The notes under the pieces: model-generated
What the model was told of the DNA's origin: nothing
The model's database searches: none
What the model saw: only the letters and a program-made list of their open reading frames with translations
Made by a program: the position numbers and the translations under genes
Assembly (NCBI RefSeq): GCF_020071995.1
Contig: NZ_JABWTK010000003.1
Span: forward strand, 338,659 to 402,658
Origin: Planococcus chinensis
GTDB lineage: Bacteria > Bacillota > Bacilli > Bacillales_A > Planococcaceae
Length of the DNA: 64,000 nucleotides
Direction of reading: 5' to 3'
In this document: positions 52,637 through 62,024 of the stretch, one piece after another
How positions within the stretch are numbered: the stretch's first letter is position 1
How the letters are laid out: every line of letters starts with the position of its first letter

Positions 52637-52987
52637 TTGATTGTAAAACGTGGTGACGTTTTTTTTGCAGAACTTTCACCAGTTGTCGGGTCTGAGCAAG
52701 GCGGGACCCGCCCTGTATTGGTGATACAAAATGATATAGGAAATCGGTTCAGTCCAACCGTTATCATTGCAGCAATTACTGCGCAGATCCAAAAAGCGAA
52801 ATTGCCGACTCACGTTGAAATCAATGCGAAAAAGTATGGTTTTGAACGTGATTCGGTCATCTTGCTTGAGCAGTTGCGGACAATTGATAAATCACGTTTG
52901 ACTGACAAAATTACCCAGCTTGACGATGAGTTGATGGAAAAAGTGGACGAAGCACTTGAAATCAGTGTCGGCCTTGTTAAGTTCTAA
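52637..52987 (+). CDS. ndoA: Endoribonuclease toxin EndoA/MazF
   Basis: 116 residues, the PemK/MazF fold: [33 protein letters not shown]. Catalytic Arg25 and Thr48 of B. subtilis EndoA (which cleaves mRNA at UACAU) are conserved at the same numbers. TTG start behind GGAGGGTGAC. Located immediately upstream of the rsb-sigB operon; in S. aureus mazEF and sigB are likewise linked. Confidence 0.96.
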   Translation: MIVKRGDVFFAELSPVVGSEQGGTRPVLVIQNDIGNRFSPTVIIAAITAQIQKAKLPTHVEINAKKYGFERDSVILLEQLRTIDKSRLTDKITQLDDELMEKVDEALEISVGLVKF

Positions 52988-53003
52988 GCATACATACTCC
53001 TGA

Positions 53004-53038
53004 AAACATCCGAAGTATCCATTCTTCGGGTGTTTTTT
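53004..53038 (+). terminator. Terminator after mazF
   Basis: CATCCGAAG/CTTCGGGTG stem, T-run of seven. Confidence 0.8.
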
Positions 53039-53181
53039 TATTGGGTGAACGAGAAACTCGGGAGATAGCTGACAAAATAGATGTGAAAAAAATAGTTTTC
53101 CGATACAATAAAAGATAGAGTATATAAAAACCAATAGGAAGCAAGTGTTATATAGTGATTCAGGGAGGGTTCTAGAAACCG

Positions 53182-54012
53182 ATGAATAAGAAAATGGCTG
53201 GATACATCCAGGAAAATTCCACGGAGATTATTTCGAAGTGGCAGGAATTGATGAAAAATGAGAAAGATGAACGTTCTTTCCAAGTGATGCCGACCGATTT
53301 AATGAATCAGACGAGCAAGGAATTTGCTGATTTGATGGTCTCGAATTTATTGGAAAGCCATCAAGCCTATGAAAATCGGTTAAACGATTTCGCAGAAAAA
53401 GTAGTGCGTCTGGGCTGGTCGATCACATTCGTGACAAAAGCGATCAATCATTTTTCAGAAGTGGTATTTGAAGGCATGGAAGAAAAAGGACTCATCACAA
53501 AAGACAATTTCCGTGATTTTTATAAAGAATTCAATAATTGGATCATCCCGATCCGGGACAGCACAATTGATACATATTCAAAAACTTGGGAACGGACAGT
53601 GAGTCTGCAAAAGATTGCGCTCCAGGAACTTTCTGCGTCGCTTATTCCTGTCTTTGACAAAGTATCGGTTATGCCGCTTGTCGGAACGATTGACACAGAG
53701 CGCGCGAAACTTATTATGGAGAACTTGCTTGAAGGCGTGGTAAAACACCGGGCGGAAGTAGTGCTTCTGGATATTACGGGCGTTCCGGTCGTCGATACGA
53801 TGGTCGCACACCACATTATCCAAGCGGCAGATGCCGTGCGTTTAGTCGGTGCGAAATGCATGCTCGTGGGCATCCGTCCGGAAATTGCGCAAACGATTGT
53901 AACGCTTGGCATCAATTTGAACGAATTTACAACTACAAGCACGCTGCAGCGTGGAGTAGAGCAGGCACTGGCATGGACAAATCGCCAAATCGTGGAGGTT
54001 GAAGAAGAATGA
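53182..54012 (+). CDS. rsbRA: RsbRA, stressosome protein
   Basis: 276 residues: N-terminal non-heme globin-like sensor (about 1-150, [24 protein letters not shown]) and C-terminal STAS domain (about 160-270) with the phosphorylatable Thr in [18 protein letters not shown]. It assembles with RsbS into the stressosome and holds RsbT in unstressed cells. GGGAGGG ribosome site. First gene of the sigma-B operon; overlaps rsbS by four bases. Confidence 0.96.
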   Translation: MNKKMAGYIQENSTEIISKWQELMKNEKDERSFQVMPTDLMNQTSKEFADLMVSNLLESHQAYENRLNDFAEKVVRLGWSITFVTKAINHFSEVVFEGMEEKGLITKDNFRDFYKEFNNWIIPIRDSTIDTYSKTWERTVSLQKIALQELSASLIPVFDKVSVMPLVGTIDTERAKLIMENLLEGVVKHRAEVVLLDITGVPVVDTMVAHHIIQAADAVRLVGAKCMLVGIRPEIAQTIVTLGINLNEFTTTSTLQRGVEQALAWTNRQIVEVEEE

Positions 54013-54371
54013 ACTTTCGAATTCCAATTTTAAAGCTGCGGGATACGCTTATCGTATCCATCCAATGGGAACTGGACGATCAAACGGCCATCCAATTTCA
54101 AGAGGATTTACTGACGAAGCTGCACGAAACGAGTGCACGCGGAGTTGTCATTGACTTAACATCAATCGATTTTATCGATTCATTTATCGCAAAAGTCCTG
54201 GGAGACGTCATCAGCATGTCAAGCCTAATGGGAGCGCGAGTGGTTATTACCGGTATCCAACCAGCAGTGGCTATCACTTTAATCGAATTAGGAATTCGAC
54301 TTGAAGATGTAATGACAGCACTGGATCTAGAAAATGGCTTGGATAAACTTCAACTGGAATTGGAGGCTTAA
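54009..54371 (+). CDS. rsbS: RsbS, stressosome scaffold (STAS)
   Basis: 120 residues, single STAS domain. Phospho-acceptor Ser58 in [16 protein letters not shown] corresponds to Ser59 of B. subtilis RsbS. Binds and retains RsbT until phosphorylated. ATGA overlap with rsbRA. Confidence 0.96.
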   Translation: MNFRIPILKLRDTLIVSIQWELDDQTAIQFQEDLLTKLHETSARGVVIDLTSIDFIDSFIAKVLGDVISMSSLMGARVVITGIQPAVAITLIELGIRLEDVMTALDLENGLDKLQLELEA

Positions 54372-54373
54372 AT

Positions 54374-54775
54374 ATGAGCAACCAGTCTTCGGTGGAAATA
54401 TTGACGGAATGGGATATTGTCGCCGCAAGGCAGCTCGGGCGCAATGTGGCGAAAGAGCTGGGCTTTGGCACAGTAGATCAGGCTCGCATTACGACGGCTA
54501 TCAGCGAGCTTGCCCGAAATATATACCTTTATGCCGGTCAAGGGCGGATTGAAATTCAGCAATTAACGGAAAATGGCGTTAAAGGGATTTTGATCATTGC
54601 AGCAGACCAGGGACCTGGAATTCCAGATGTGCGAAAAGTGATGGAAGACGGGTTTTCAACTTCAGGCGGTTTGGGGGCAGGTTTGCCTGGTGTCAAACGG
54701 TTAATGGATGAATTTAAAATTGAGACAATCCCGGGTGAAGGGACAGACATTAGAGCTACAAAATGGCTTCGATAG
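54374..54775 (+). CDS. rsbT: RsbT, switch serine/threonine kinase
   Basis: 133 residues, GHKL ATPase fold: N box ITTAISELARNIYLYAG, G1 ADQGPGIPDV and G2 GGLGAGLPGVKRLMDEF. Phosphorylates RsbS/RsbR on stress, then leaves to activate RsbU. Two bases after rsbS. Confidence 0.96.
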   Translation: MSNQSSVEILTEWDIVAARQLGRNVAKELGFGTVDQARITTAISELARNIYLYAGQGRIEIQQLTENGVKGILIIAADQGPGIPDVRKVMEDGFSTSGGLGAGLPGVKRLMDEFKIETIPGEGTDIRATKWLR

Positions 54776-54787
54776 GGGGAGCACACT

Positions 54788-55789
54788 ATGGTCCACAAAA
54801 TCGAAAATCAATATAAAGAAATTTTGAATCAGTATATGCAAAGACAATCTGAACAAAATCTGTATGTGGGTCAAAACTTCAGCCGCCAGCTTATTTCTGA
54901 AAACATTTCTCCGGAAGAAGTGATCAGTGTCCATAAAGCGGCGATGCAGGAAATTTACAAGGAGCTGCCGGATGTTGTCTGGCATTCCTTCGATTTTCTG
55001 ATTGAAATGATGATCAATTACGGATTGGCTCTACAGGAACGCCAAAGCTTACTGCAGCGCCAGGAAGAAATACGGGTGGAAATGGATTTGGCGGCGAATG
55101 TCCAGGAGACATTGCTGAAGACAAAATTGCCGGCCTTAAAAGGTTTGGATATTGGCCTCTTGTCAATCCCGGCCCGCAAAATGAACGGAGATTACATATA
55201 TTTTATCAGTGACGAAGAAGGCCATGCCGGAATCGCCGTTGCCGATGTAATCGGCAAAGGGCTGCCGGCAGCTCTTTGCATGTCCATGGTCAAGTTCGGC
55301 ATGGACAGTTTGAACAATTCGCCGGCCAGCCCAAGTGAAGTATTGGGTGTCATCAACCGGGTAGTTGAGAAAAGCATTGATGATTCCATGTTTGTTTCCA
55401 TGTTCTATGGCCGCTACGATGCAAGCACTGCGGCATTGACTTATGGATCTGCGGGGCATGAACCGGCTATTTTGTACCGCTCAAAAACGGGCGAATTCGA
55501 TGAATTGTATGCGAAAGGGCTTCTTCTCGGTGTTTCTCCGGCTGCAGCGTATGAAGAACATACCGTCCAGCTGGAAGAAAACGATCTGGTCATTATGATG
55601 ACGGATGGCGTGACAGAAGGGCGCACCGATGAAGGGTTTATCGAGCGTGAAGTTATTTTTGAGCTGATTCAGCAGAAAAAAGATGAACCGGCTCAAATCA
55701 TTGTCCAGCACGTTTATGATGAGCTCGAACGCATGCAGAATGCAGAGCTTCGGGATGACTTTACACTAGTTATTTATAAAAAAGTCTAA
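54788..55789 (+). CDS. rsbU: RsbU, PPM phosphatase activated by RsbT
   Basis: 333 residues. N-terminal RsbT-binding helical domain (about 1-85) and C-terminal PP2C/SpoIIE domain with metal-binding Asp residues in IAVADVIGKGLPAAL, YGSAGHEPAILY, VIMMTDGVTEG and LRDDFTLVIYK. Dephosphorylates RsbV, releasing sigma-B. TAGGGGGAGC ribosome site. Confidence 0.96.
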   Translation: MVHKIENQYKEILNQYMQRQSEQNLYVGQNFSRQLISENISPEEVISVHKAAMQEIYKELPDVVWHSFDFLIEMMINYGLALQERQSLLQRQEEIRVEMDLAANVQETLLKTKLPALKGLDIGLLSIPARKMNGDYIYFISDEEGHAGIAVADVIGKGLPAALCMSMVKFGMDSLNNSPASPSEVLGVINRVVEKSIDDSMFVSMFYGRYDASTAALTYGSAGHEPAILYRSKTGEFDELYAKGLLLGVSPAAAYEEHTVQLEENDLVIMMTDGVTEGRTDEGFIEREVIFELIQQKKDEPAQIIVQHVYDELERMQNAELRDDFTLVIYKKV

Positions 55790-55795
55790 TCCTAG

Positions 55796-55821
55796 GTTTA
55801 AGGACCGCTTACAAGTGGTAT
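55796..55821 (+). promoter_or_regulatory. Internal sigma-B promoter before rsbV
   Basis: GTTTAA (55796-55801), 14-base spacer, TGGTAT (55816-55821). Same position as the autoregulatory sigma-B promoter upstream of rsbV in B. subtilis, so the rsbVW-sigB-rsbX part can be amplified on stress. Confidence 0.75.
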
Positions 55822-55882
55822 TTAAACTTACGATGGCTTTTTTAAGTTCAAGCGAATTAAAGAAAAACGGGGTGTCAAATAG

Positions 55883-56212
55883 ATGAATATTCAAGTGGAA
55901 CTAGAAGAAACAGACAATAAATTAAAAGGCTATATACACGGGGAAATTGATGCGCATACTGCGCCGGTTCTTCGCGAAAAATTAGAAGCTTACCAAACCC
56001 AAGATGGCATAAATGCAGAGTTGGATCTTTCCGACGTTAATTATATGGATAGTACTGGATTAGGCGTATTTGTAGCATTCTATAAATCAGTGAATGCTAA
56101 AGGCGGACATGTGAAGCTGACTGGCCTCTCATCCCGTTTAAAACGGCTATTCGACATAACTGGTTTGGGCGATATCATGGATATCGAATCAGTTGGAAAA
56201 GGTGGTAATTGA
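55883..56212 (+). CDS. rsbV: RsbV, anti-anti-sigma factor
   Basis: 109 residues, STAS domain, phospho-acceptor Ser57 in LSDVNYMDSTGLGVFVAFY. Dephosphorylated RsbV binds RsbW and frees sigma-B. ACGGGGTG ribosome site. One base before rsbW. Confidence 0.96.
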   Translation: MNIQVELEETDNKLKGYIHGEIDAHTAPVLREKLEAYQTQDGINAELDLSDVNYMDSTGLGVFVAFYKSVNAKGGHVKLTGLSSRLKRLFDITGLGDIMDIESVGKGGN

Positions 56213-56213
56213 T

Positions 56214-56684
56214 ATGCGTCCTTTCGATTATGTTGAAATGAGGGTTCCTGCTAAATCACAATATGTAGGGGTTGCCCGTTTGACCATTTCAGGGTTGGCA
56301 AGCCGTATTGGATTTACATTTGACGACATTGAAGATTTGAAAATTGCTTCAAGTGAAGCGGTGACAAATGCGGTTCAGCACGCTTATACAGAAGGCGAAG
56401 AAGGCGAAGTTGTTATTGGTTGTGCCCTTTATGGAGACAAAATTGAGATAATGGTTGCCGATCATGGGCAAAGCTTTGACTTTGAAGAGACGAAAGCGAA
56501 AGTTGGTCCTTACCACGATCAGGAAGAAGGCGCTTTCCTTCGTGAAGGAGGTCTTGGCCTGTACTTAATCGAAACCTTAATGGATGAAGTGAAAGTCCAT
56601 CATCAGGAAGGCGTTACAGTCTTCATGACAAAGTATGTTGGAGGAGAGCAGGTGGAAGAGGATGTCGAAACGATCTCATCCTAA
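56214..56684 (+). CDS. rsbW: RsbW, anti-sigma-B kinase
   Basis: 156 residues, GHKL kinase: IASSEAVTNAVQHAY (N box), VADHGQSFDFEE (G1) and LREGGLGLYLIETLMDEV (G2). Sequesters sigma-B and phosphorylates RsbV. ATG at 56214 behind AAGGTGG; frame overlaps sigB by 23 bases, giving translational coupling. Confidence 0.96.
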   Translation: MRPFDYVEMRVPAKSQYVGVARLTISGLASRIGFTFDDIEDLKIASSEAVTNAVQHAYTEGEEGEVVIGCALYGDKIEIMVADHGQSFDFEETKAKVGPYHDQEEGAFLREGGLGLYLIETLMDEVKVHHQEGVTVFMTKYVGGEQVEEDVETISS

Positions 56685-57444
56685 TCAGCCAACCAAAGAG
56701 CAAGTGCTTGAATGGATTGAGGCTTACCAGAAAAACGAAGATGAAGAAGCCCAAACAATGCTTGTCATGAATTACAAACGGCTTGTTGAATCGATTGCAC
56801 GCAAATATTCCAATGGTAAATCTTACCACGAAGATATTGCACAAGTAGGCATGCTTGGGCTTCTTGGTGCCATCCGGCGCTACGATCCTTCTTTTGGCAG
56901 AAGTTTTGAAGCCTTTGCAGTTCCGACAATCATCGGTGAAATTAAACGATTCCTGCGGGACAAAACGTGGGCGATCCATGTGCCGCGCCGTATTAAGGAA
57001 TTAGGACCTCGCATCAAGTCGACGGTTGAAGTGCTGACGCGTGAACTTCAGCGTTCGCCGCAAGTATGGGAAATCGCCGAGTATTTGGATGTTGATGAAG
57101 ATGATGTACTGGAAGCAATGGAAATGGGCAAGAGCTATCAGGCTCTTTCAATGGACCATTCTTTGGAAGCCGATTCAGATGGCAGTACAGTAACCTTATT
57201 TGACGTTGTCGGACAAGAAGACGATGGTTACGAAAAAGCGGATCAGCGCATGCTTGTAGCGAATGCGATGAATGTGCTTTCTGAACGGGAAAAGCAAATC
57301 ATCCAGTATACCTACATAGAGCAGCTGAGCCAAAAAGAAACCGGAGACAAGCTGGGGATTTCCCAAATGCATGTTTCCCGTCTGCAGCGCAAAGCGATTA
57401 AAAAACTACAAGAAGCCATCTTGGCTGCCGGCGGAGTCTCATAG
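56662..57444 (+). CDS. sigB: RNA polymerase sigma factor SigB
   Basis: 260 residues of the group 3 sigma family. Region 2 (YSNGKSYHEDIAQVGMLGLLGAIRRYDPSFGRSFEAFAVPTIIGEIKRFLRDKTW), region 3 (VPRRIKELGPRIKSTVEVLT, MGKSYQALSMDHSLEADSDGS) and region 4 (QKETGDKLGISQMHVSRLQRKAIKKL) closely follow B. subtilis SigB. ATG at 56662; an upstream in-frame start at 56635 would add ten residues not found in homologues. Confidence 0.97.
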   Translation: MSKRSHPNQPTKEQVLEWIEAYQKNEDEEAQTMLVMNYKRLVESIARKYSNGKSYHEDIAQVGMLGLLGAIRRYDPSFGRSFEAFAVPTIIGEIKRFLRDKTWAIHVPRRIKELGPRIKSTVEVLTRELQRSPQVWEIAEYLDVDEDDVLEAMEMGKSYQALSMDHSLEADSDGSTVTLFDVVGQEDDGYEKADQRMLVANAMNVLSEREKQIIQYTYIEQLSQKETGDKLGISQMHVSRLQRKAIKKLQEAILAAGGVS

Positions 57445-58043
57445 TGGAGAAAATCCAGCATAGTTTTGTTGATGCCTATATTTTCAACGAAGCAAAAAAA
57501 GGGAATTATGAATCTGGGGACAGCTACCATACTGTTCTGACAGACGATTATTTCATTTGCTCCGTAGCCGATGGTCTCGGGAATGGCCCTGTGGCACGAG
57601 AGTCCTCACAGGTTATTCCTCAAATATTAGAAAAGTTTCATCATGAAACCATTGATGAGCTGATGAAACGGTTCAATGATCTGATGGTCCAAAAACGCGG
57701 GGCAGCTGTTGCAATCTTCAAAGTGGACTTTAAGAAAAAGACACTTGAATACAGCTGTGTCGGAAATATCCGGTTTTATTTATACCGGAAAGGGACCGAT
57801 GAAATGATTTATCCTTTGCCTGTCATGGGCTACTTATCAGGACGCCCGCAGAAATTGCGGACGCAACTTTACACGTATGTAGAAGACGATCTGTTCCTCA
57901 TACATTCTGATGGAGTGGAATTACGAAATCCGAAAGCAATGATGCGCCAAGCAGGAATTCCTGAACGCTTGTATTACGATATCCTGCGTTCGATTCAAAC
58001 TGGTGATGACGCAACATTTATAGCAGGAAGCCTACTCAAATGA
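57444..58043 (+). CDS. rsbX: RsbX, serine phosphatase (feedback on stressosome)
   Basis: 199 residues, PP2C-like fold: ICSVADGLGNGPVARESSQV, KRGAAVAIFKVDFKKKTLEYSCVGNIRFYLYRKG, LFLIHSDGVEL and GDDATFIAGSLL. Removes phosphate from RsbS/RsbR, resetting the stressosome. GTG start sharing one base with the sigB stop. Last gene of the operon. Confidence 0.94.
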   Translation: MEKIQHSFVDAYIFNEAKKGNYESGDSYHTVLTDDYFICSVADGLGNGPVARESSQVIPQILEKFHHETIDELMKRFNDLMVQKRGAAVAIFKVDFKKKTLEYSCVGNIRFYLYRKGTDEMIYPLPVMGYLSGRPQKLRTQLYTYVEDDLFLIHSDGVELRNPKAMMRQAGIPERLYYDILRSIQTGDDATFIAGSLLK

Positions 58044-58060
58044 GTGGGCTTCTTTTTTTT
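58029..58060 (+). terminator. Terminator of the sigma-B operon
   Basis: AGCCTACTC/GAGTGGGCT stem with AAAT loop, overlapping the rsbX stop codon, and an eight-T run. Confidence 0.88.
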
Positions 58061-58383
58061 GCCTTCTTTTTTAAACCAAAACCGAAACCAAAACCAAAAC
58101 CAATTAATTTTACTTAAAATTCTGATAAAATCAAAAGGTTTTAATTCTATGTATTGAAAGCGCTTTCTCATACACTTCTATATATCAAAGAGCTTCGGAT
58201 TGTGGATATGAAAAATACACGGTCCAGAGACCTTGTTGCTGCAAAAGCCTTGGGGAAACGCAGATAAATTTTATCCGGAAGGAGGAATGTGAAAGTACAG
58301 CGGCTTGGATTAGTGGACCGATTGCTGTAATTAGGGCAATGCCGGTTCAGGTGTAAGATGAATCGAATCAACGAGGAGGAGTG
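58061..58383 (+). promoter_or_regulatory. Intergenic region with hexamer repeat, cre site and leader
   Basis: 58073-58102: five near-perfect AAAACC units. 58154-58182: TTGAAA, 17-base spacer, TCTATA promoter. 58155-58168: TGAAAGCGCTTTCT, a strong catabolite-responsive element overlapping the -35. The 195-base leader holds two short in-frame reading frames (58208-58267, 19 codons; 58289-58330, 13 codons behind AAGGAGGAAT). Whether the latter are leader peptides or remains of a lost gene is open. Confidence 0.55.
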
Positions 58384-59640
58384 ATGAGAATGGCTTTATT
58401 GAAAAAAGGGATTACGTACGAAACCAAATTGGTTATGCTCTTTTTTGTAGCTTGGGGATTTTTGTATTTGGATCGACAGGCTATATCGATGCTAATGCCG
58501 ATGATTATTGAAGATATTGCGCTCAATAATACAAAAATCGGCCAAATCAATATGTGGCAAACAATCGGTTTTGCGATTTCCGCACCGGTTTTCGCCATAC
58601 TTTCAGACCGTTTGGGCCATAAAAAGAAAATCCTGTTTTGGGCTACGCTCGTCACATCGATTCTTGCGCTGATTACCATGTTTGCGGGGTCTTTCAACTA
58701 CTTGCTGATTGTGCGGACTTTGCTTGGTGCCAGTGAAGGGATTATCCTGCCCTTATCCATTTCAATGCTGGCAGCCGTTTCACGTCCGACCACTCTTGGG
58801 CGGAATATGGGGCTAGTGTATGCCGGGGCTGCTGTAATCGGTGTTGCGCTTGGGCCGGTTATTGTTACGCAGTTAGGCGAATTGTTTGACTGGCGCTATG
58901 CTTTCTTGTTTGTCAGCCTGCCTAGTTTTATTGCGGCCATGCTGATGCTAAAAGTCATTAAAGAAACAGACGTTGAGCCTGCGGCAACAGCCGAAGCAAA
59001 CACCATTACAATCAGCAGCATTTTAAATGGCTTAAAAAACCGGAACATCTTAATCTGTACACTCATCAGCGTGTTCTGCATGGGCGCCATGTGGACATTC
59101 AATTCGTTCCTGCCGCTTTATTTGACGCAAATCAGCCAGCTGTCGATTACGCAAATGGGGATTGTCTTCTCGCTGTTCGGGCTGCTGACGATTGTATGGC
59201 AAATCTTCATCCCTTATTCTTCTGACAAAATCGGGAGAAAGCCAGCGATGCCGGGGTACTTGGCATTGGCGATGGTTACGCCGCTCGTGTTGTTCGTTTT
59301 CCCGAACTCAGCTGCGAGCCTGGTAATTTTGGTACTGTTTGGCGGGATCATTTTGGCGATGAATACGATTTATCAAAGCATCATCCCGGTTGAAAGTGTT
59401 TCGCCTTTGGTCATGGCTTCCGCCAATGCCTTGATCATGGGCGTGGGTGAATTGGTCGGCGCCTTCTCTATCGGGTTTTCGGGAGTGTTGGCAGACGCAT
59501 ACAGCCTGCCGGCGGTGATGCTCGTCGTTCCGATTTCCTACTTTGTCGCGTTCCTGGTTTCCTTCGGTTTGGTCGAAACTCTGAGAACGAAATCTGCTGC
59601 TAAAGAACAAGCTTTGGTGAAAGCCACTCCGGAAATTTAA
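58384..59640 (+). CDS. MFS transporter, anion:cation symporter (ACS) type
   Basis: 418 residues, twelve segments. FFVAWGFLYLDRQAISMLMPMIIEDIAL is the ACS-family helix 1 signature (D-R-x-x-I), with FAILSDRLGHKKKIL and LLGASEGIILPLSISMLAA. Members carry hexuronates, glucarate, tartrate, aromatic acids or nitrate. GAGGAGGAG ribosome site; starts at 58381, 58384 and 58390 are all in frame. The cre site at its promoter implies carbon catabolite repression, supporting uptake of an organic acid or sugar acid. Not syntenic with B. subtilis at this spot. Confidence 0.88.
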   Translation: MRMALLKKGITYETKLVMLFFVAWGFLYLDRQAISMLMPMIIEDIALNNTKIGQINMWQTIGFAISAPVFAILSDRLGHKKKILFWATLVTSILALITMFAGSFNYLLIVRTLLGASEGIILPLSISMLAAVSRPTTLGRNMGLVYAGAAVIGVALGPVIVTQLGELFDWRYAFLFVSLPSFIAAMLMLKVIKETDVEPAATAEANTITISSILNGLKNRNILICTLISVFCMGAMWTFNSFLPLYLTQISQLSITQMGIVFSLFGLLTIVWQIFIPYSSDKIGRKPAMPGYLALAMVTPLVLFVFPNSAASLVILVLFGGIILAMNTIYQSIIPVESVSPLVMASANALIMGVGELVGAFSIGFSGVLADAYSLPAVMLVVPISYFVAFLVSFGLVETLRTKSAAKEQALVKATPEI

Positions 59641-59701
59641 TCTGGCTGCAATTTAATTTACTCGCAGCGCACGCTAAATTGAGTAAGAAAAGAAGCGGAA
59701 G

Positions 59702-59735
59702 GAAGCCGGCTCAAACAAGTTGGCTTCTTTTTTCT
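59702..59735 (+). terminator. Terminator after ACS transporter gene
   Basis: GAAGCC/GGCTTC stem with 14-base loop that can pair further (GGCT), six-T run. Confidence 0.7.
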
Positions 59736-59772
59736 GTGTTAAAATAATAAGGAAATGAAGGGAAGTGTCTTT

Positions 59773-61938
59773 ATGGAAATGCAGCAAATTCATGCGTTGA
59801 TCGCCAAAGAAACCGGTGTGCGTCCGAATCAGGTAGGGCAAGTTATTGCGTTGATTGAAGACGGCAATACCGTCCCGTTTATCGCGCGTTACCGGAAAGA
59901 AGCGACCGGCTCGCTCGATGAAGTGCAGATCAAAGCCATCGATGACCGTTATACATATATCCAAAACCTGGAACAGCGAAAAATAGAAGTCATCCGCTCC
60001 ATCACCGAACAAGAAAAACTGACGCCGGAGCTTGAAAAGGAAATTTTAGGCGCTACGGTATTGCAGCGCGTAGAAGATCTCTACCGGCCTTACAAACAAA
60101 AACGCCGCACGAAAGCGACGATTGCCAAAGAAAAAGGGCTGCAGCCGCTTGCTGATTGGCTCCTGGAATTCCACAAAGAAAACCCAACGGCTAAAGCAAA
60201 AGAATTTATCAATAAAGAAGCTGGAATCGAATCGGCAGAAGAAGCCATCCAGGGTGCGCAGGACATTTTGGCGGAACTATTTGCAGACGATCCGGACATC
60301 CGGGAAAAGGTCCGGTACATGACCCGCAAAAACGGAACGATTGCCACTGCTGCCAAAAAGAACCACGAAGATGAAAAACAAGTGTTCGAAATGTATTACG
60401 AATACGAGGAAGCGATTCAAAAAATCGTTCCCCACCGGATTTTAGCCATTAACCGCGGAGAGAAAGAAGATGTCTTGAAAGTCTCCATCAATCCGCCGGT
60501 AGACCGAATTCTTACGCTCATGAAAAACAAATGGGTCAAAACTTCTTCGGCTGCGGGAGAAATTGTGGCTGCTGCAATCGAGGACAGCTACAAACGGTTG
60601 ATTCAGCCGTCCGTAGAACGTGAAATCAGAACCGAGTTGAGCGAAAAAGGGGAGACGCAAGCCATCCATATCTTCTCGGAAAACTTGCGCAATCTGCTGC
60701 TTCAGCCGCCGATGAAAAACAAAATGGTGCTCGGGGTAGACCCGGCTTACCGGACAGGCTGCAAATTGGCCGTGATTGATGAAACCGGAAAACTGTTGGA
60801 AGTGGCTGTAATTTATCCGCATGCGCCTAAAAACGATCAGACTGGCGCGAAAAAAATAATGAAGCAGCTCGTTTCAAAATACCCGATTGAAATCATGGCG
60901 ATTGGAAACGGGACAGCTTCCAGAGAAACCGAGCAGTTTGTCGCTGATTTTATCTCGGAAACCGCTAAAGGCATTTCCTATGTCATTGTCAACGAAGCGG
61001 GTGCGAGTGTGTATTCGGCATCAGACATCGCACGTGCTGAGTTTCCGGACCTTCAAGTGGAAGAGCGGAGTGCCGCTTCGATTGCGCGCCGTCTGCAGGA
61101 TCCGTTGTCGGAACTGGTGAAAATTGATCCGAAAGCGGTAGGGGTCGGGCAGTATCAGCACGACGTATCACAGAAGAAGCTGGCGGAACAGCTGACGTTT
61201 GTCGTTGAGACGGCGGTAAACCAGGTAGGCGTAAATGTAAACTCCGCTTCAGCATCCTTGCTGCAGTACGTGGCGGGCTTAAGCAAAACCGTAGCAGAGA
61301 ACGTCATCAAAATGCGTGATGAGAACGGCCGCTTTACAACGCGTGCACAACTCAAGAAAATTCCGCGTCTTGGTGCAAAAACCTATGAACAGGCAATCGG
61401 GTTCCTGCGGATTCCGGAAGGGAAAAATCCGCTGGACGCAACCGGAATCCATCCGGAAAGCTATGATATTGCAGAAAAACTGTTGAATTTGGTCGGAGCG
61501 GATAAGAAAGACGTCGGCAAGCCGGAAGTGGCAGAGAAATTAGGGCAGCTGCCGCTGGACGAACTCAGCGAAAAATGGGGCGTCGGGGAAGTGACGCTGC
61601 AGGATATTCTGGATGCACTGAAAAAACCGAACCGGGATCCGCGCGACGAATTCCCGCAGCCTTTGCTGAAAAGCGATATTTTGAAGATGGAAGATTTGCT
61701 GCCAGGGATGGAAGTGCAAGGAACTGTCCGCAATGTCGTGGACTTCGGCGCGTTTGTCGATATTGGCGTAAAACAGGACGGGCTTGTTCATATTTCGAAA
61801 TTGAAAAAAGGCTTTGTGAAACATCCGCTGGAAGTCGTGGCGGTTGGCGATATCGTTACCGCATGGGTGGAAAAAGTCGAAAAAGACAAGGGGCGCATTG
61901 CATTGACGATGCTGCCGCCGAAAGAACAAATCGAATAG
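59773..61938 (+). CDS. tex: Tex family RNA-binding transcription accessory protein
   Basis: 721 residues. Full Tex architecture: N-terminal helical part (FIARYRKEATGSLDEVQ), YqgF-like nuclease fold (LGVDPAYRTGCKLAVIDETG), helix-hairpin-helix pairs (YVAGLSKTVAENVIKMRDENG, RIPRLGAKTYEQAIGFLRI-like) and C-terminal S1 domain (GMEVQGTVRNVVDFGAFVDIGVKQDGLVHISKL). Binds nucleic acids and transcription complexes; corresponds to YdcI of B. subtilis. ATG at 59773 behind AGGGAAGTG. Confidence 0.96.
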   Translation: MEMQQIHALIAKETGVRPNQVGQVIALIEDGNTVPFIARYRKEATGSLDEVQIKAIDDRYTYIQNLEQRKIEVIRSITEQEKLTPELEKEILGATVLQRVEDLYRPYKQKRRTKATIAKEKGLQPLADWLLEFHKENPTAKAKEFINKEAGIESAEEAIQGAQDILAELFADDPDIREKVRYMTRKNGTIATAAKKNHEDEKQVFEMYYEYEEAIQKIVPHRILAINRGEKEDVLKVSINPPVDRILTLMKNKWVKTSSAAGEIVAAAIEDSYKRLIQPSVEREIRTELSEKGETQAIHIFSENLRNLLLQPPMKNKMVLGVDPAYRTGCKLAVIDETGKLLEVAVIYPHAPKNDQTGAKKIMKQLVSKYPIEIMAIGNGTASRETEQFVADFISETAKGISYVIVNEAGASVYSASDIARAEFPDLQVEERSAASIARRLQDPLSELVKIDPKAVGVGQYQHDVSQKKLAEQLTFVVETAVNQVGVNVNSASASLLQYVAGLSKTVAENVIKMRDENGRFTTRAQLKKIPRLGAKTYEQAIGFLRIPEGKNPLDATGIHPESYDIAEKLLNLVGADKKDVGKPEVAEKLGQLPLDELSEKWGVGEVTLQDILDALKKPNRDPRDEFPQPLLKSDILKMEDLLPGMEVQGTVRNVVDFGAFVDIGVKQDGLVHISKLKKGFVKHPLEVVAVGDIVTAWVEKVEKDKGRIALTMLPPKEQIE

Positions 61939-61961
61939 GGTTAAGAAATGCCCATGCACAG

Positions 61962-61999
61962 ACAGCCGCTTCTTGTTAAAATAGAAGCGGCTGTTTTAT
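61962..61999 (+). terminator. Terminator after tex
   Basis: ACAGCCGCTTCT/AGAAGCGGCTGT stem, TTTTATTT tail. Confidence 0.85.
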
Positions 62000-62024
62000 T
62001 TAAAAAAGAAATAGGTGAATAACG

